Shown here one piece after another: positions 9,322 to 16,998 of a stretch of 64,000 bases of DNA. The stretch is from Psychromonas algicola (lineage in GTDB: Bacteria; Pseudomonadota; Gammaproteobacteria; Enterobacterales; Psychromonadaceae). Numbering within the stretch: the stretch's first letter is position 1; each line of letters begins with the position of its first letter. The stretch spans positions 103,156 through 167,155 of the forward strand of contig NZ_SNUB01000004.1 in the NCBI RefSeq assembly GCF_004378355.1, given 5' to 3'. The notes under the pieces are model-generated. The model did not search any database. It saw only the letters and a list, made by a program, of their open reading frames with translations, and was not told the origin of the DNA. A program made the translations under genes and the position numbers.

Positions 9322-9361
9322 TTTATTTTTCCTTGTTTTTAATTCTTAGATTTATATTCGA

Positions 9362-10210
9362 TTACACAAAATTAATATCGGCGACCTTTACAACATCACC
9401 CGAGATCCACACATTAGAAACCACATCATTTTCAGCTTCTACATAAGCTTCTATTTGACTTGGACGACCAACAAAGCGACCTTGTGAAATAGTGATTGGT
9501 TTATTGAAACTTGCTAAAGCATATTTAGTTAAATAAGCGGCTGTCGGGCCAGCAGCACTTCCAGTAGCGACATCTTCTACAGCACCAGCATTATCCCAAG
9601 TTCGGCCTTCAAAATTGATAATATCAAAGACATAAACAAACTTAGCACTAAAAGTCGCTAATAAAGCTTCAAAATTAGCAGTCGTTATTTTTGTGTTTTC
9701 AATACCGTTAACGATTGGAACAATCAAGTAAGGCAAACCTGTAGAAATAACTTCTAAGAGATAATCTGAAGATACGTTTTTTGACGTTAAATTCAAAGCC
9801 TGGAGCACTTGTGCTGTTTCATCGTCAAGCAAAGTGCGAATGAAGCTGGGTACGCCTTGGCCCATAGAAGCATGAAAATAACTTTTTGTTTTCTTGGTTT
9901 TAACAATAATAGATGTTTTATTTAATTCTATTTCCCATTCTTTTACTGCATCGCTTCCAGACTCATCATGTAAATGTGCAGCTAAACCGATAATGGGATG
10001 ACCAGCAAAATCCAACTCTTCTTCAACGGTAAAGATCCTCGCTCGAATAGATGACTCATTAACTGAAACAAAGATAGATTCGAATTGACGCATTTCCTGT
10101 GTCAGTGAAAGCATTTTCTGATCATCCATTATATTGTGATCATAGAAGACAGTTAAACCGTTACCTGATAATGGCCTGTTAGCAAACACATCAACTAATT
10201 TACATTTCAT
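9362..10210 (-). CDS. PhzF-family isomerase/epimerase-like protein
   Basis: A 282-aa member of the PhzF (diaminopimelate-epimerase fold) family. The conserved catalytic glutamate is present at residue 44 (MRQFESIFV), followed by the second signature FTVEEELDFAGHP (~60-72). The C-terminal half repeats the fold and carries EDVATGSAAGP. No phenazine genes are nearby, so the role is probably isomerisation of another small acid. AGGA precedes the ATG. The VOC gene follows after 40 bp and may be co-transcribed. Confidence 0.85.
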   Translation of the reverse strand: MKCKLVDVFANRPLSGNGLTVFYDHNIMDDQKMLSLTQEMRQFESIFVSVNESSIRARIFTVEEELDFAGHPIIGLAAHLHDESGSDAVKEWEIELNKTSIIVKTKKTKSYFHASMGQGVPSFIRTLLDDETAQVLQALNLTSKNVSSDYLLEVISTGLPYLIVPIVNGIENTKITTANFEALLATFSAKFVYVFDIINFEGRTWDNAGAVEDVATGSAAGPTAAYLTKYALASFNKPITISQGRFVGRPSQIEAYVEAENDVVSNVWISGDVVKVADINFV

Positions 10211-10303
10211 AACTAAATACTTTCCTATTCGACTTTTTTATTCACGCCTTCCTATTCCACGAATAGTCGGACACATTTAAAACATATGCCCTATTAAAGC
10301 TGT

Positions 10304-11230
10304 TTAACTTGATTCAAGTACTGTCTTTACGGGTAACCTAAATTGCACCATAGTACTAGCAACAACTAACGTCGCTGCACCAATCATTTGAATTTGAGTG
10401 ATTTCTACATTTAAGAAAAGCCAATTAATAAAAATAGCGGCTACAGGGAAAAGCATCTCAGCTAATGTTGCCCAGTGCGCAGGAATTCGCTTCAGACCTT
10501 GATAATAAAAGTACATGCCAACTAAACCTGACATCACGGCTAGGATAAGAATTTTCTGCAAGATACTAATCTCAATAGTCGTGATTAAGCTGGGTGTCAT
10601 AAAAACAAAAGGTAACATACCCAATAAACCAAAACTAAAACGCCCCGCCATAAGATCAACACTATCAATGCCTTTGCTACTTAGTTTTTTACCAAACACA
10701 GTAGCGCTTCCCCAACTGACAACGGCAAATAGTGCTAGTCCATAGCCCCATAATGCAACGTTATTAGCTTCAACATCCCCTTCCTTAAAACTAATTAATA
10801 GCTTTTGTAAGTCAGGCCAAATAAGTAACAAACTGCCTAATAAAGCAAAGCCTAACCATAAGAAAAAACGTGGACTTATTCTTTCCTTTAATAGGAAATA
10901 AGCCAAAGTCACCGCCACTAAAGGCTGTAATTTTTGCAGTAATATTACTACGGTGGGATTTGATAAGTAGAACGCTTCAGTAAAGGCTAAGGTACCTAAG
11001 GCAGAGCCAAAAACACCAATGACAATAAAGGGAATTAAAGTTTCTCGACGCATGAAGTTGAAGCGACGACGCTTAACAATAAAAACGCCAATAATAATAG
11101 TAACTAGAATTAGATGTTCAAATAAAACAATCTGTTGTGCACTCGATCCACCAAAAAGCAATGGATAACGAATAAGTGTATCTGCGGCCCAAAGTAAGCA
11201 CGCAAAAAAGATAAAGATAATACCTGTCAT
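10304..11230 (-). CDS. ribN: EamA/DMT-family transporter, probable riboflavin importer (RibN-like)
   Basis: A 308-aa protein with about ten hydrophobic helices in two EamA repeats, including LLFGGSSAQQIVLFEHL after helix 1 and ALGTLAFTEAFYLSNPTVVILLQKLQP in two segments. The frame opens at 11299, but the ATG at 11230 has TAGGAA seven bases upstream and gives a normal first helix. The key clue to function is the FMN riboswitch about 330 bp upstream on the same strand with no other sizeable gene between. RibN proteins of this family import riboflavin in Rhizobium and Vibrio. The symbol is inferred from family plus riboswitch, not from sequence identity. Confidence 0.72.
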   Translation of the reverse strand: MTGIIFIFFACLLWAADTLIRYPLLFGGSSAQQIVLFEHLILVTIIIGVFIVKRRRFNFMRRETLIPFIVIGVFGSALGTLAFTEAFYLSNPTVVILLQKLQPLVAVTLAYFLLKERISPRFFLWLGFALLGSLLLIWPDLQKLLISFKEGDVEANNVALWGYGLALFAVVSWGSATVFGKKLSSKGIDSVDLMAGRFSFGLLGMLPFVFMTPSLITTIEISILQKILILAVMSGLVGMYFYYQGLKRIPAHWATLAEMLFPVAAIFINWLFLNVEITQIQMIGAATLVVASTMVQFRLPVKTVLESS

Positions 11231-11470
11231 AACATTTCCTAAACAAAAAAGGAGAGAAAGACAGAGCGCGGAAAGAATCATCCAATAGCAAAAATCCAAT
11301 CATTAAGATTCAATGCCAATGAATAAACAAACAATGTTAAGTGCCACAGCATAACGAGCCACCTTATCGAGCAAGGAAGTTATTCGTCACGCCATTAATT
11401 TAATGGTAATTAATACACCAAATCAATTAATTTTTTAGTTCACTTTAGGCTCATATAAAATACTGATAAT
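11231..11470 (-). other. Long untranslated spacer between riboswitch leader ORF and transporter gene
   Basis: About 240 bp of AT-rich sequence with no convincing gene. It contains a small palindrome (CCATTAAATTAATGG) around 11390-11404 but no strong terminator. It is presumably part of the transporter mRNA leader. Confidence 0.4.
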
Positions 11471-11545
11471 TCAATTAAAGTTAACGATATTTTCAAGAAG
11501 CTTAAATGGCTTATTAATAATTGGGTTTGGCATCACCACTTTCAT
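11471..11545 (-). CDS. Possible 24-codon leader ORF downstream of the FMN riboswitch
   Basis: An ATG at 11545, 16 bases past the riboswitch 3' strand, opens a 24-residue frame (MKVVMPNPIINKPFKLLENI, then VNFN) ending in TGA at 11471. Its KPFKLLEN loosely resembles the start of RibB (TPFERVEN), the usual gene behind this riboswitch in gammaproteobacteria. It may be a leader peptide, a decayed ribB start, or chance. There is no strong Shine-Dalgarno. Confidence 0.25.
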   Translation of the reverse strand: MKVVMPNPIINKPFKLLENIVNFN

Positions 11546-11555
11546 ACTGTTTGTA

Positions 11556-11740
11556 TCGATCTTCTTCCATCCGGACTTTAACCGTCGGCTTTGGCGTCTC
11601 ACCAAATCTGCTTGACCCTAATACATAAGTAAAAAATGAGTTAGGCGCTCGTGGGCTCTTTTATCAAAGACTCATTGAATGAAGAATCGTTAATAAAAAT
11701 ACCACCGGTGGGGAATTTCACCCCGCCCTGAAGTCGAGTG
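11556..11740 (-). promoter_or_regulatory. FMN riboswitch (RFN element)
   Basis: The minus strand carries the RFN consensus in order: AGGGCGGGGTGAAATTCCCC, then ACCGGTGGT, AGAGCCCACGAGCG, CAAGCAGATTTGGTGAGACG, and finally GCCGACGGTTAAAGTCCGGA followed by TGGAAGAAG. This order and sequence are diagnostic. FMN binding would repress the downstream EamA transporter gene, so import rises when flavin is low. No classical terminator was found between aptamer and gene, so the off-state mechanism (Rho-dependent, or translational) is not evident. Confidence 0.95.
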
Positions 11741-11864
11741 AGTTTACGATAATTAAGTTAAAATTTGAGTTATTAACTTAAATTCATAAGCTCATTGACA
11801 TCATAATAAGGTTTTAATAAAAAACAAGAAAAATGATCAATGTCTCATTTGTTTTTGCTTGTAT

Positions 11865-12314
11865 TTACTTAGATGCTGCATTAGTTAACGCACTCAATAC
11901 ACCAGCGACTTTAGTTAATACTTTGTCACACCCTTTTATATTATGACGTTCTTTGATGTACTCAGGGTTGTTGTAAGAAAGCCAAGTTTTATTATCAGCG
12001 TCAGTCCAAACCAATATTTTTTGAGGAAAATCGATAGCCGATTGTTGTGAACATTGCATAATTGGCGTACCTACTTTTGGATTACCAAAAATAATAACTT
12101 CTGTTTCTCTTAGTTTAAGATCAGCTCCTGCGGCATTCTTTTGATGATCAATTCTTGCAAAAAGTGTTAATCCTTTTTTCTCTACAATGGATACAAATTT
12201 ATCTGCCGTTTGTTTTGCTGAATGATGGCTTGCAACTGAAATCAAACTTTCGGTCGCATTCGCATAACCTGAAGCAAAAAATGATAAAGCTAATAGTGAA
12301 ATAATTTTTTTCAT
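11865..12314 (-). CDS. Secreted DUF302-domain protein
   Basis: A 149-aa protein with an N-terminal signal peptide (KKIISLLALSFFASGYANA, cleavage near residue 20) followed by one DUF302 domain. The domain is recognisable by VEKKGLTLFARIDHQKNA, the strand EVIIFGNPKVGTPIMQ, the strand KILVWTDADNKTWLSYNNP, and a C-terminal helix. Start: the ATG at 12314 is eight bases from AAGGGA, whereas the ATG at 12320 is too close. Probably periplasmic. The role of DUF302 is unknown. It is not obviously linked to the riboswitch or the cobalamin genes on either side. Confidence 0.85.
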   Translation of the reverse strand: MKKIISLLALSFFASGYANATESLISVASHHSAKQTADKFVSIVEKKGLTLFARIDHQKNAAGADLKLRETEVIIFGNPKVGTPIMQCSQQSAIDFPQKILVWTDADNKTWLSYNNPEYIKERHNIKGCDKVLTKVAGVLSALTNAASK

Positions 12315-12409
12315 GTGCATTTCCCTTTATGTGTCAGTGAGTTTTCTTGAACACTTAATCAAGTGAAAGATAAATTAGCACGGAAGATAAAGCATTCCCA
12401 AACACATAT

Positions 12410-13426
12410 TCAACCAATGTGAGCTAGATTCGCACTCAATCGTTGCAACTGAGATGGATCTGCAATACCAAATCGTAGCGCATCTTGCTCATCGGTTAAT
12501 CGAACATAAACAGCATTTTTACAAAGCAGCTGGTAAATCAATGCAGCATTTTCATTAAAAACAGTCACAAACAAGGCATTCGCTTTAATGTTAGAGGAAG
12601 GTAGTTGTTTCTTTAACAATTCAATCATTTTATGGCTTTGAATTTGTAGACGCTTGGTTTGTTGTTTTTGCCAACTTTTATCTTTTAACGCAAGCTCTGC
12701 CACATATAAGGCAGGACCATTAATAGACCAAGGCCCAATATTATCTTGGATTGTTTCACACCATGCTTTACTGCTACAAACAAAACCAATACGTAAACCA
12801 GCAAGGCCAAAAAACTTACCAAATGAACGTAACACAATCACATTGGCAGTATTATTTAAATGCGTGACAAAGCTAAATTCAGCTTCAAATATATCTGCAA
12901 AGGCTTCATCAACAACTAATAGAGCATGCTGTTCTTCACAGTATTTCTGTAGCTCAATAAGCTGTGTAATTGAAAAAGTATCGGTTAATGGGTTATTAGG
13001 ATTAATCACCACCACCACACTGTTTTTCTCAATAAAGGTGGGCAGTTCCTCTTGATAAAAATGAAGTTGATAATCGCCTTTAAACCAGGCTTGCTGATGC
13101 TCTTTATAACCTACCTTTGGTAAATATACATGCTTTTGGGACCTTGAGTGTTCACTGTTCACTTTTTCATTCCAAAGCGCAGGTAACTTTTCAATTAATT
13201 GCTGGCTGCCAGCGACAGGCCAACAATATTCAGCTTGATAATAAGCTTTAGCAGCAGCAATTAAGCTGCTAGAAATAGTAGGAAGATCTTGCCAAATTTT
13301 ATTGGGTATTTCAGGAATAGGATAACTAAAAGGTGCGATGCCCGTAGAAAGATCTAACCAGTCTTGTTCAGGTATTTGATATTGTTTTGCAACACGAGCT
13401 AATTGCCCACCATGTATAATTGCCAC
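12410..13426 (-). CDS. cobD: L-threonine-O-3-phosphate decarboxylase (CobD/CobC aminotransferase-fold)
   Basis: A 338-aa class I/II PLP enzyme that makes (R)-1-aminopropan-2-ol phosphate, the linker attached to the corrin ring. It begins IIHGGQLARVAKQY and LDLSTGIAPFSYPIP, the usual N-terminal signature of this family (HGG plus DxSxxxxP). The PLP region has VVINPNNPLTDTF (~142) and the lysine in RSFGKFFGLAGLRIGF (Lys ~204). It lies last in the cobalamin cluster, 22 bp after cbiB, its functional partner. The name follows Salmonella usage; the pseudomonad name is CobC. Confidence 0.92.
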   Translation of the reverse strand: MAIIHGGQLARVAKQYQIPEQDWLDLSTGIAPFSYPIPEIPNKIWQDLPTISSSLIAAAKAYYQAEYCWPVAGSQQLIEKLPALWNEKVNSEHSRSQKHVYLPKVGYKEHQQAWFKGDYQLHFYQEELPTFIEKNSVVVVINPNNPLTDTFSITQLIELQKYCEEQHALLVVDEAFADIFEAEFSFVTHLNNTANVIVLRSFGKFFGLAGLRIGFVCSSKAWCETIQDNIGPWSINGPALYVAELALKDKSWQKQQTKRLQIQSHKMIELLKKQLPSSNIKANALFVTVFNENAALIYQLLCKNAVYVRLTDEQDALRFGIADPSQLQRLSANLAHIG

Positions 13427-13448
13427 GCGTTTAATAACCTTTTATAAA

Positions 13449-14384
13449 TTAAATATAGTAAGAGAAAAGCTGGAAGATGAAAACAACCATTAACCAAAGT
13501 AATACCGCTTGCTTGACTAAGGTTAAACTCGCTTTGATATGCTTGCTTTGTACAGCCTCCCCTTCTCCTAATTGTGGAGAATCGACGTTTTTCCCGAAGT
13601 AAATTGCACGGCCGCCTAAGCAAACATTTAACACAGTAGCACCAGAGGCCATTACCCAGCCACCATTATGGCTTTTGTAGTTTTTACTTTGTTGGTAAGC
13701 GTTAACTAAAGCTTGTTTGCCTGTTCTTTTAAAGAGACCAATCACCACAAATAGCAAGGCAGTTATTTTTCCGCTAACAAAACCTAACAAGTCATCCATT
13801 CGAGCACTGAATTTACCAAAGTAATTAAACTGCTCATTTCGATAACCCCACATTGCATCTAGCGTATTACTTAATCTATGTATGATAACTAATGGAGCGC
13901 CACCAAGCACAAAGTAAATAAGCGTTGCTGTCACACCATCGTGTCCATTTTCTAGCATAGACTCTGTAGTGGCTCTACTAATCGCCTGTTGATCTAATTC
14001 ACTCGTATCGCGACTTACAATATAAGAACAATAATGACGCGCCTGATCTAAGTTATTTTCAGCTAAAGGTTGGTAAATTTGCATACCGTGTAAATTTAAA
14101 CTGTTTAAAGCAACCGCCCAATAAACAATATAAATATTAAGCACTAACAATACAAAACTAGGCAAAATAAGCATTAACCACATATAAAGTAATGGTAGCG
14201 GCATTATTAAGACACACCAAGCCAATATTCCACTTAAAAAGCGACGGATTTTTGAACCTTGGTTTAATTTTTGTTCAATAAATTGAGCAATATTCCCAAA
14301 CAAAATTAAAGGATGAAAACGCCTTGGTTCGCCAATAAAATGGTCAATAATTAACGCAAAAACTAAAGTGAGTAATATCATCAT
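13449..14384 (-). CDS. cbiB: Adenosylcobinamide-phosphate synthase CbiB
   Basis: A 311-aa inner-membrane enzyme that joins aminopropanol (phosphate) to adenosylcobyric acid. The N-terminus has the family signature DHFIGEPRRFHPLILFGN. Further conserved stretches are SRDTSELDQQAISRATTESM (~130-150) and DGVTATLIYFVLGGAP, then GYRNEQFNYFGKFSARMDD before a helix. Four to five hydrophobic helices are visible, and the C-terminal membrane segment is intact. It sits between cobC and cobD, forming the nucleotide-loop assembly end of the cluster. Confidence 0.92.
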   Translation of the reverse strand: MMILLTLVFALIIDHFIGEPRRFHPLILFGNIAQFIEQKLNQGSKIRRFLSGILAWCVLIMPLPLLYMWLMLILPSFVLLVLNIYIVYWAVALNSLNLHGMQIYQPLAENNLDQARHYCSYIVSRDTSELDQQAISRATTESMLENGHDGVTATLIYFVLGGAPLVIIHRLSNTLDAMWGYRNEQFNYFGKFSARMDDLLGFVSGKITALLFVVIGLFKRTGKQALVNAYQQSKNYKSHNGGWVMASGATVLNVCLGGRAIYFGKNVDSPQLGEGEAVQSKHIKASLTLVKQAVLLWLMVVFIFQLFSYYI

Positions 14385-14411
14385 AAAACCATCATCATAA
14401 AACTATTACCT

Positions 14412-14996
14412 TTAAATAAGGAACTGCTGTAAAACATGGTCATAAACAATAGCGATAATCTCACCATTTTGATAATCATACCCAGTTGCAGTCTGTTTTT
14501 GTTGTTTTAAGTCAGCCATAAAACAACGTAAAATTTCACCATGAGCAATGATTAAATAAGTTTCATCTCCAACGTTTTTTTCAAGCAGATCCTTTAAAGC
14601 AACCTGGAAACGGGTAAGAGATTGGATCGCGCTTTCACCTTGATCTGGTTTGCACTCTGTTATTTGAGAAGTCATTTCCGCATATTTGCTATCTGTATTT
14701 ACCTCAGAAATTAACTTTCCTTGCCAACAACCAAAATGACGCTCTTCAAAACCAGTTACTTTTTTAACGTTCAATTGTAGCTTTTCAGCACATAACTCGG
14801 CGGTTTGTAAGGCTCGACCTAGTGGTGAACTTAATACTTGTGTTATTTTTAATTGTCTACATTGCTCACCTAATAACACAGCTTGCTGCTTACCAAGATC
14901 TGTTAATGGGCTGTCCAGTTGGCCTTGAATACGACGCTCAATATTCCACTCTGTTTGGCCGTGGCGAGCAAGATAAAAGGTACTTTTTTTATTCAA
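14412..14996 (-). CDS. cobC: Alpha-ribazole phosphatase (histidine phosphatase family)
   Basis: A 194-aa histidine-phosphatase expected to remove phosphate from alpha-ribazole-5'-phosphate or adenosylcobalamin-5'-phosphate. The catalytic RHGQTEWN is at residues 11-18 and the second histidine in IIAHGEILRC (~151). A longer frame starts at an ATG at 15041, but that ATG lies in the loop of a strong hairpin. The TTG at 14996 gives the usual short N-terminus (MNKKSTFYLARHGQ), so it was preferred. Position next to cbiB and cobD supports the cobalamin role over a general phosphoglycerate mutase. Confidence 0.82.
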   Translation of the reverse strand: MNKKSTFYLARHGQTEWNIERRIQGQLDSPLTDLGKQQAVLLGEQCRQLKITQVLSSPLGRALQTAELCAEKLQLNVKKVTGFEERHFGCWQGKLISEVNTDSKYAEMTSQITECKPDQGESAIQSLTRFQVALKDLLEKNVGDETYLIIAHGEILRCFMADLKQQKQTATGYDYQNGEIIAIVYDHVLQQFLI

Positions 14997-15023
14997 TGTA
15001 AACTCTTTTTTGAATGACAAAAT

Positions 15024-15059
15024 AAAACCTAGGTCGATCATTTATCCAACCTAGGTTTT
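15024..15059 (-). terminator. Strong hairpin / terminator between cbiX and cobC
   Basis: Perfect 11-bp inverted repeat (AAAACCTAGGT / ACCTAGGTTTT) with a 14-nt loop, followed by T-rich sequence on both strands. Read on the minus strand it would end or attenuate transcription after cbiX. The first ATG of the cobC frame (15041-15039) lies in the loop. Confidence 0.7.
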
Positions 15060-15089
15060 TAGCTAAATGAAAGATTTAACTAAGGTTTC

Positions 15090-16262
15090 TTATTTACGAT
15101 GCGCTAATGCTTCGCCTTGCACACCATTCTCAATACGGTCACTTTCTTCATCTAATAACCATTGTGGGAATTGACTCATAAAGCAATTACAAATACCTTC
15201 ACCAATCATGGTTCTTGGCCCTAGAGGATGTGCAATATGTTTATACACACCATGACTATGTGGCTCTACATTTTCCTGAGAATGATCGTGTGAATGGTCA
15301 TGCGAGTGAGAATGTCCGTGTGCATGATCATGTGAATGGCTATGTTCATGGGAATGCTCGTGATCATGAGAGTGGCTATGATCATGTACATCTGGTGCTT
15401 GGAATTCAGCATGATGATGATGAATTTCAACTTCACCGGCAGCTAAACGGCGCTTAAAAGTAGACATTAAATCTTCATCTACTATTTTGTTATCCATAAT
15501 ATCGCGAACACGTACTTCAAAAGCATCAATCACTTTATCGTGGTCACGTAAATAAGGCGTATTGATAAACTCAACGTCAGGATTTTCCTTTGCCACTTTA
15601 TCAATGTAACCAGAAATACGTTTAATTAAACGTCCAGTAAAAAGGAAATAAGGCGCAACCACAATGCGTTTATAATCGAGTTTTAATAGTTTTTCTAAGC
15701 CCACACCCACTGAAGGATAAGTGACACCAGAATAAACCGTATCAGCCCAACCAAATCCCATATTTTCACTCACTATACGCGTTAACTTCGCTGCTTCTGC
15801 ATTCGCTTCGGTATCCGATGTACCACGACCAACCACAACCAACATGGTATCGTATAATTCCGCTGGTGGATTATCAGCATCTAATCCTAGTGATTCATAA
15901 ATACGCGCTTCAAAAGCTTTGATCATTGGATCTTGTAAGCCTAATTCTTTACCGTAAGTGACCTGTAGACCTTCGTTCTTTTCTTCAAAAGTCGTTAATA
16001 CAGAAGGGATATCATTTTTAGCATGCGTTGCTGCAAACAACATACCGGGTACCGCATAAATATGATTAACGCCTTGGTCGATTAAGCTATTTAATCCCAT
16101 ATGAATATTCGGTGCAGAATACTCTAAAAAGCCGTATTCGACAGGTAATTCAGGAAAACGTTTTCTTAGTCCTTCTGCAACTAAGGCAAACTCCACTTCT
16201 GCGTCTTTATCTCGGCTACCATGACCACAAATCATGATCCCTTTTTTAGTTTCTGTATTCAT
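15090..16262 (-). CDS. cbiX: Long-type sirohydrochlorin cobaltochelatase CbiX with His-rich tail
   Basis: A 390-aa protein with two CbiX-type domains. The first (1-~120) keeps the chelatase histidines H14 (MICGHGSRD) and H80 (MLFAATHAKNDIP). In the second (~125-250) the matching position is Arg (VVVGRGTSDTEA). Residues ~280-333 are a long His/Asp/Ser/Glu metal-binding run. The C-terminal ~55 residues contain GPRTMIGEGICNCFMSQFP, with a CxC (~357/359) that could hold a metal or Fe-S centre as in other long CbiX proteins. The function is cobalt insertion into sirohydrochlorin. Start 16262 is preferred over 16301 because of the AAGAGAGAAAG context and normal N-terminus. Confidence 0.88.
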   Translation of the reverse strand: MNTETKKGIMICGHGSRDKDAEVEFALVAEGLRKRFPELPVEYGFLEYSAPNIHMGLNSLIDQGVNHIYAVPGMLFAATHAKNDIPSVLTTFEEKNEGLQVTYGKELGLQDPMIKAFEARIYESLGLDADNPPAELYDTMLVVVGRGTSDTEANAEAAKLTRIVSENMGFGWADTVYSGVTYPSVGVGLEKLLKLDYKRIVVAPYFLFTGRLIKRISGYIDKVAKENPDVEFINTPYLRDHDKVIDAFEVRVRDIMDNKIVDEDLMSTFKRRLAAGEVEIHHHHAEFQAPDVHDHSHSHDHEHSHEHSHSHDHAHGHSHSHDHSHDHSQENVEPHSHGVYKHIAHPLGPRTMIGEGICNCFMSQFPQWLLDEESDRIENGVQGEALAHRK

Positions 16263-16326
16263 CTTTCTCTCTTTATTAGTAATGTTTAAAATTTTTCGCA
16301 CAAAAAATTTAATGTAATCAATTTAT

Positions 16327-16989
16327 TTATAAAGTTGTTTCAACTTCCTGCCATGTATTTTCAAACAGGAAACTTTCAACTTCAGCGGCTTTCGCCCAAT
16401 TTTGCTCAATCAGCATAGGTTTCTCATAAAACTGCTCAACATGCCCAATGCATAAAAGTGCAATAGGTCTGCTGTCTTCTGGCATATTTAATAGGTTTGC
16501 TAATTCGATAGGGTCAAATAATGAAACCCAACCTAATCCAATACCTTCAGCTCTTGCGGCGAGCCACATATTTTGAATCGCACAGGCAACCGAAGCGAGA
16601 TCCATATCTGGCATGGTTCGACGACCAAACAAATGTTTTTCTCGGCCTTCTGGTAACGCTACCACTATCAATTCGGCGCACTCGGAAATACCTTCTACTT
16701 TTAGTTTTAAAAAATCATTTTTACGTTGATTCAATAAATCAGCGGTAATGTTACGTTCCGTTTCCACTAGCGTTTTAATTGCTGCCCTTAATGTATTATC
16801 CGTAATGCGAATAAATCGCCATGGCTGCATTAATCCAACACTTGGCGCTTGGTTGGCAACGGTTAACAAACGCATTAACAAACCATCTTCAAGGGCTTCA
16901 TTAGTGAAGTGGCGCATGTCGCGACGCTCTTTAATAACGCGATAAACGGCTTGTTTTTCTGATTCACTATAACTATGCTGACTTTTCAT
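16327..16989 (-). CDS. bluB: 5,6-dimethylbenzimidazole synthase BluB
   Basis: A 220-aa nitroreductase-fold flavoenzyme that uses O2 to break down FMNH2 into 5,6-dimethylbenzimidazole, the lower ligand of B12. Motifs: RRDMRHF (22-28, FMN binding), NQAPSVGLMQPWRF (46-59), and GLGWVSLFDP (~154-163). The AxxVGxMQPWR block separates BluB from ordinary nitroreductases. It follows cobN by 9 bp in the operon. Its presence implies the organism makes its own lower ligand under oxygen. Confidence 0.93.
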   Translation of the reverse strand: MKSQHSYSESEKQAVYRVIKERRDMRHFTNEALEDGLLMRLLTVANQAPSVGLMQPWRFIRITDNTLRAAIKTLVETERNITADLLNQRKNDFLKLKVEGISECAELIVVALPEGREKHLFGRRTMPDMDLASVACAIQNMWLAARAEGIGLGWVSLFDPIELANLLNMPEDSRPIALLCIGHVEQFYEKPMLIEQNWAKAAEVESFLFENTWQEVETTL

Positions 16990-16998
16990 GTTTGCTTC

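Noticed and set aside
15262..15420. Repetitive DNA resembling a short CRISPR or satellite array
   Set aside because: It is coding repeat for His-Asp-Ser-Glu residues in cbiX, without constant spacers.
15215..15457. His/Asp/Val-rich plus-strand frame of 80 codons
   Set aside because: It is the antisense of the His-rich repeat in cbiX; the repetitive codons keep the opposite strand open.
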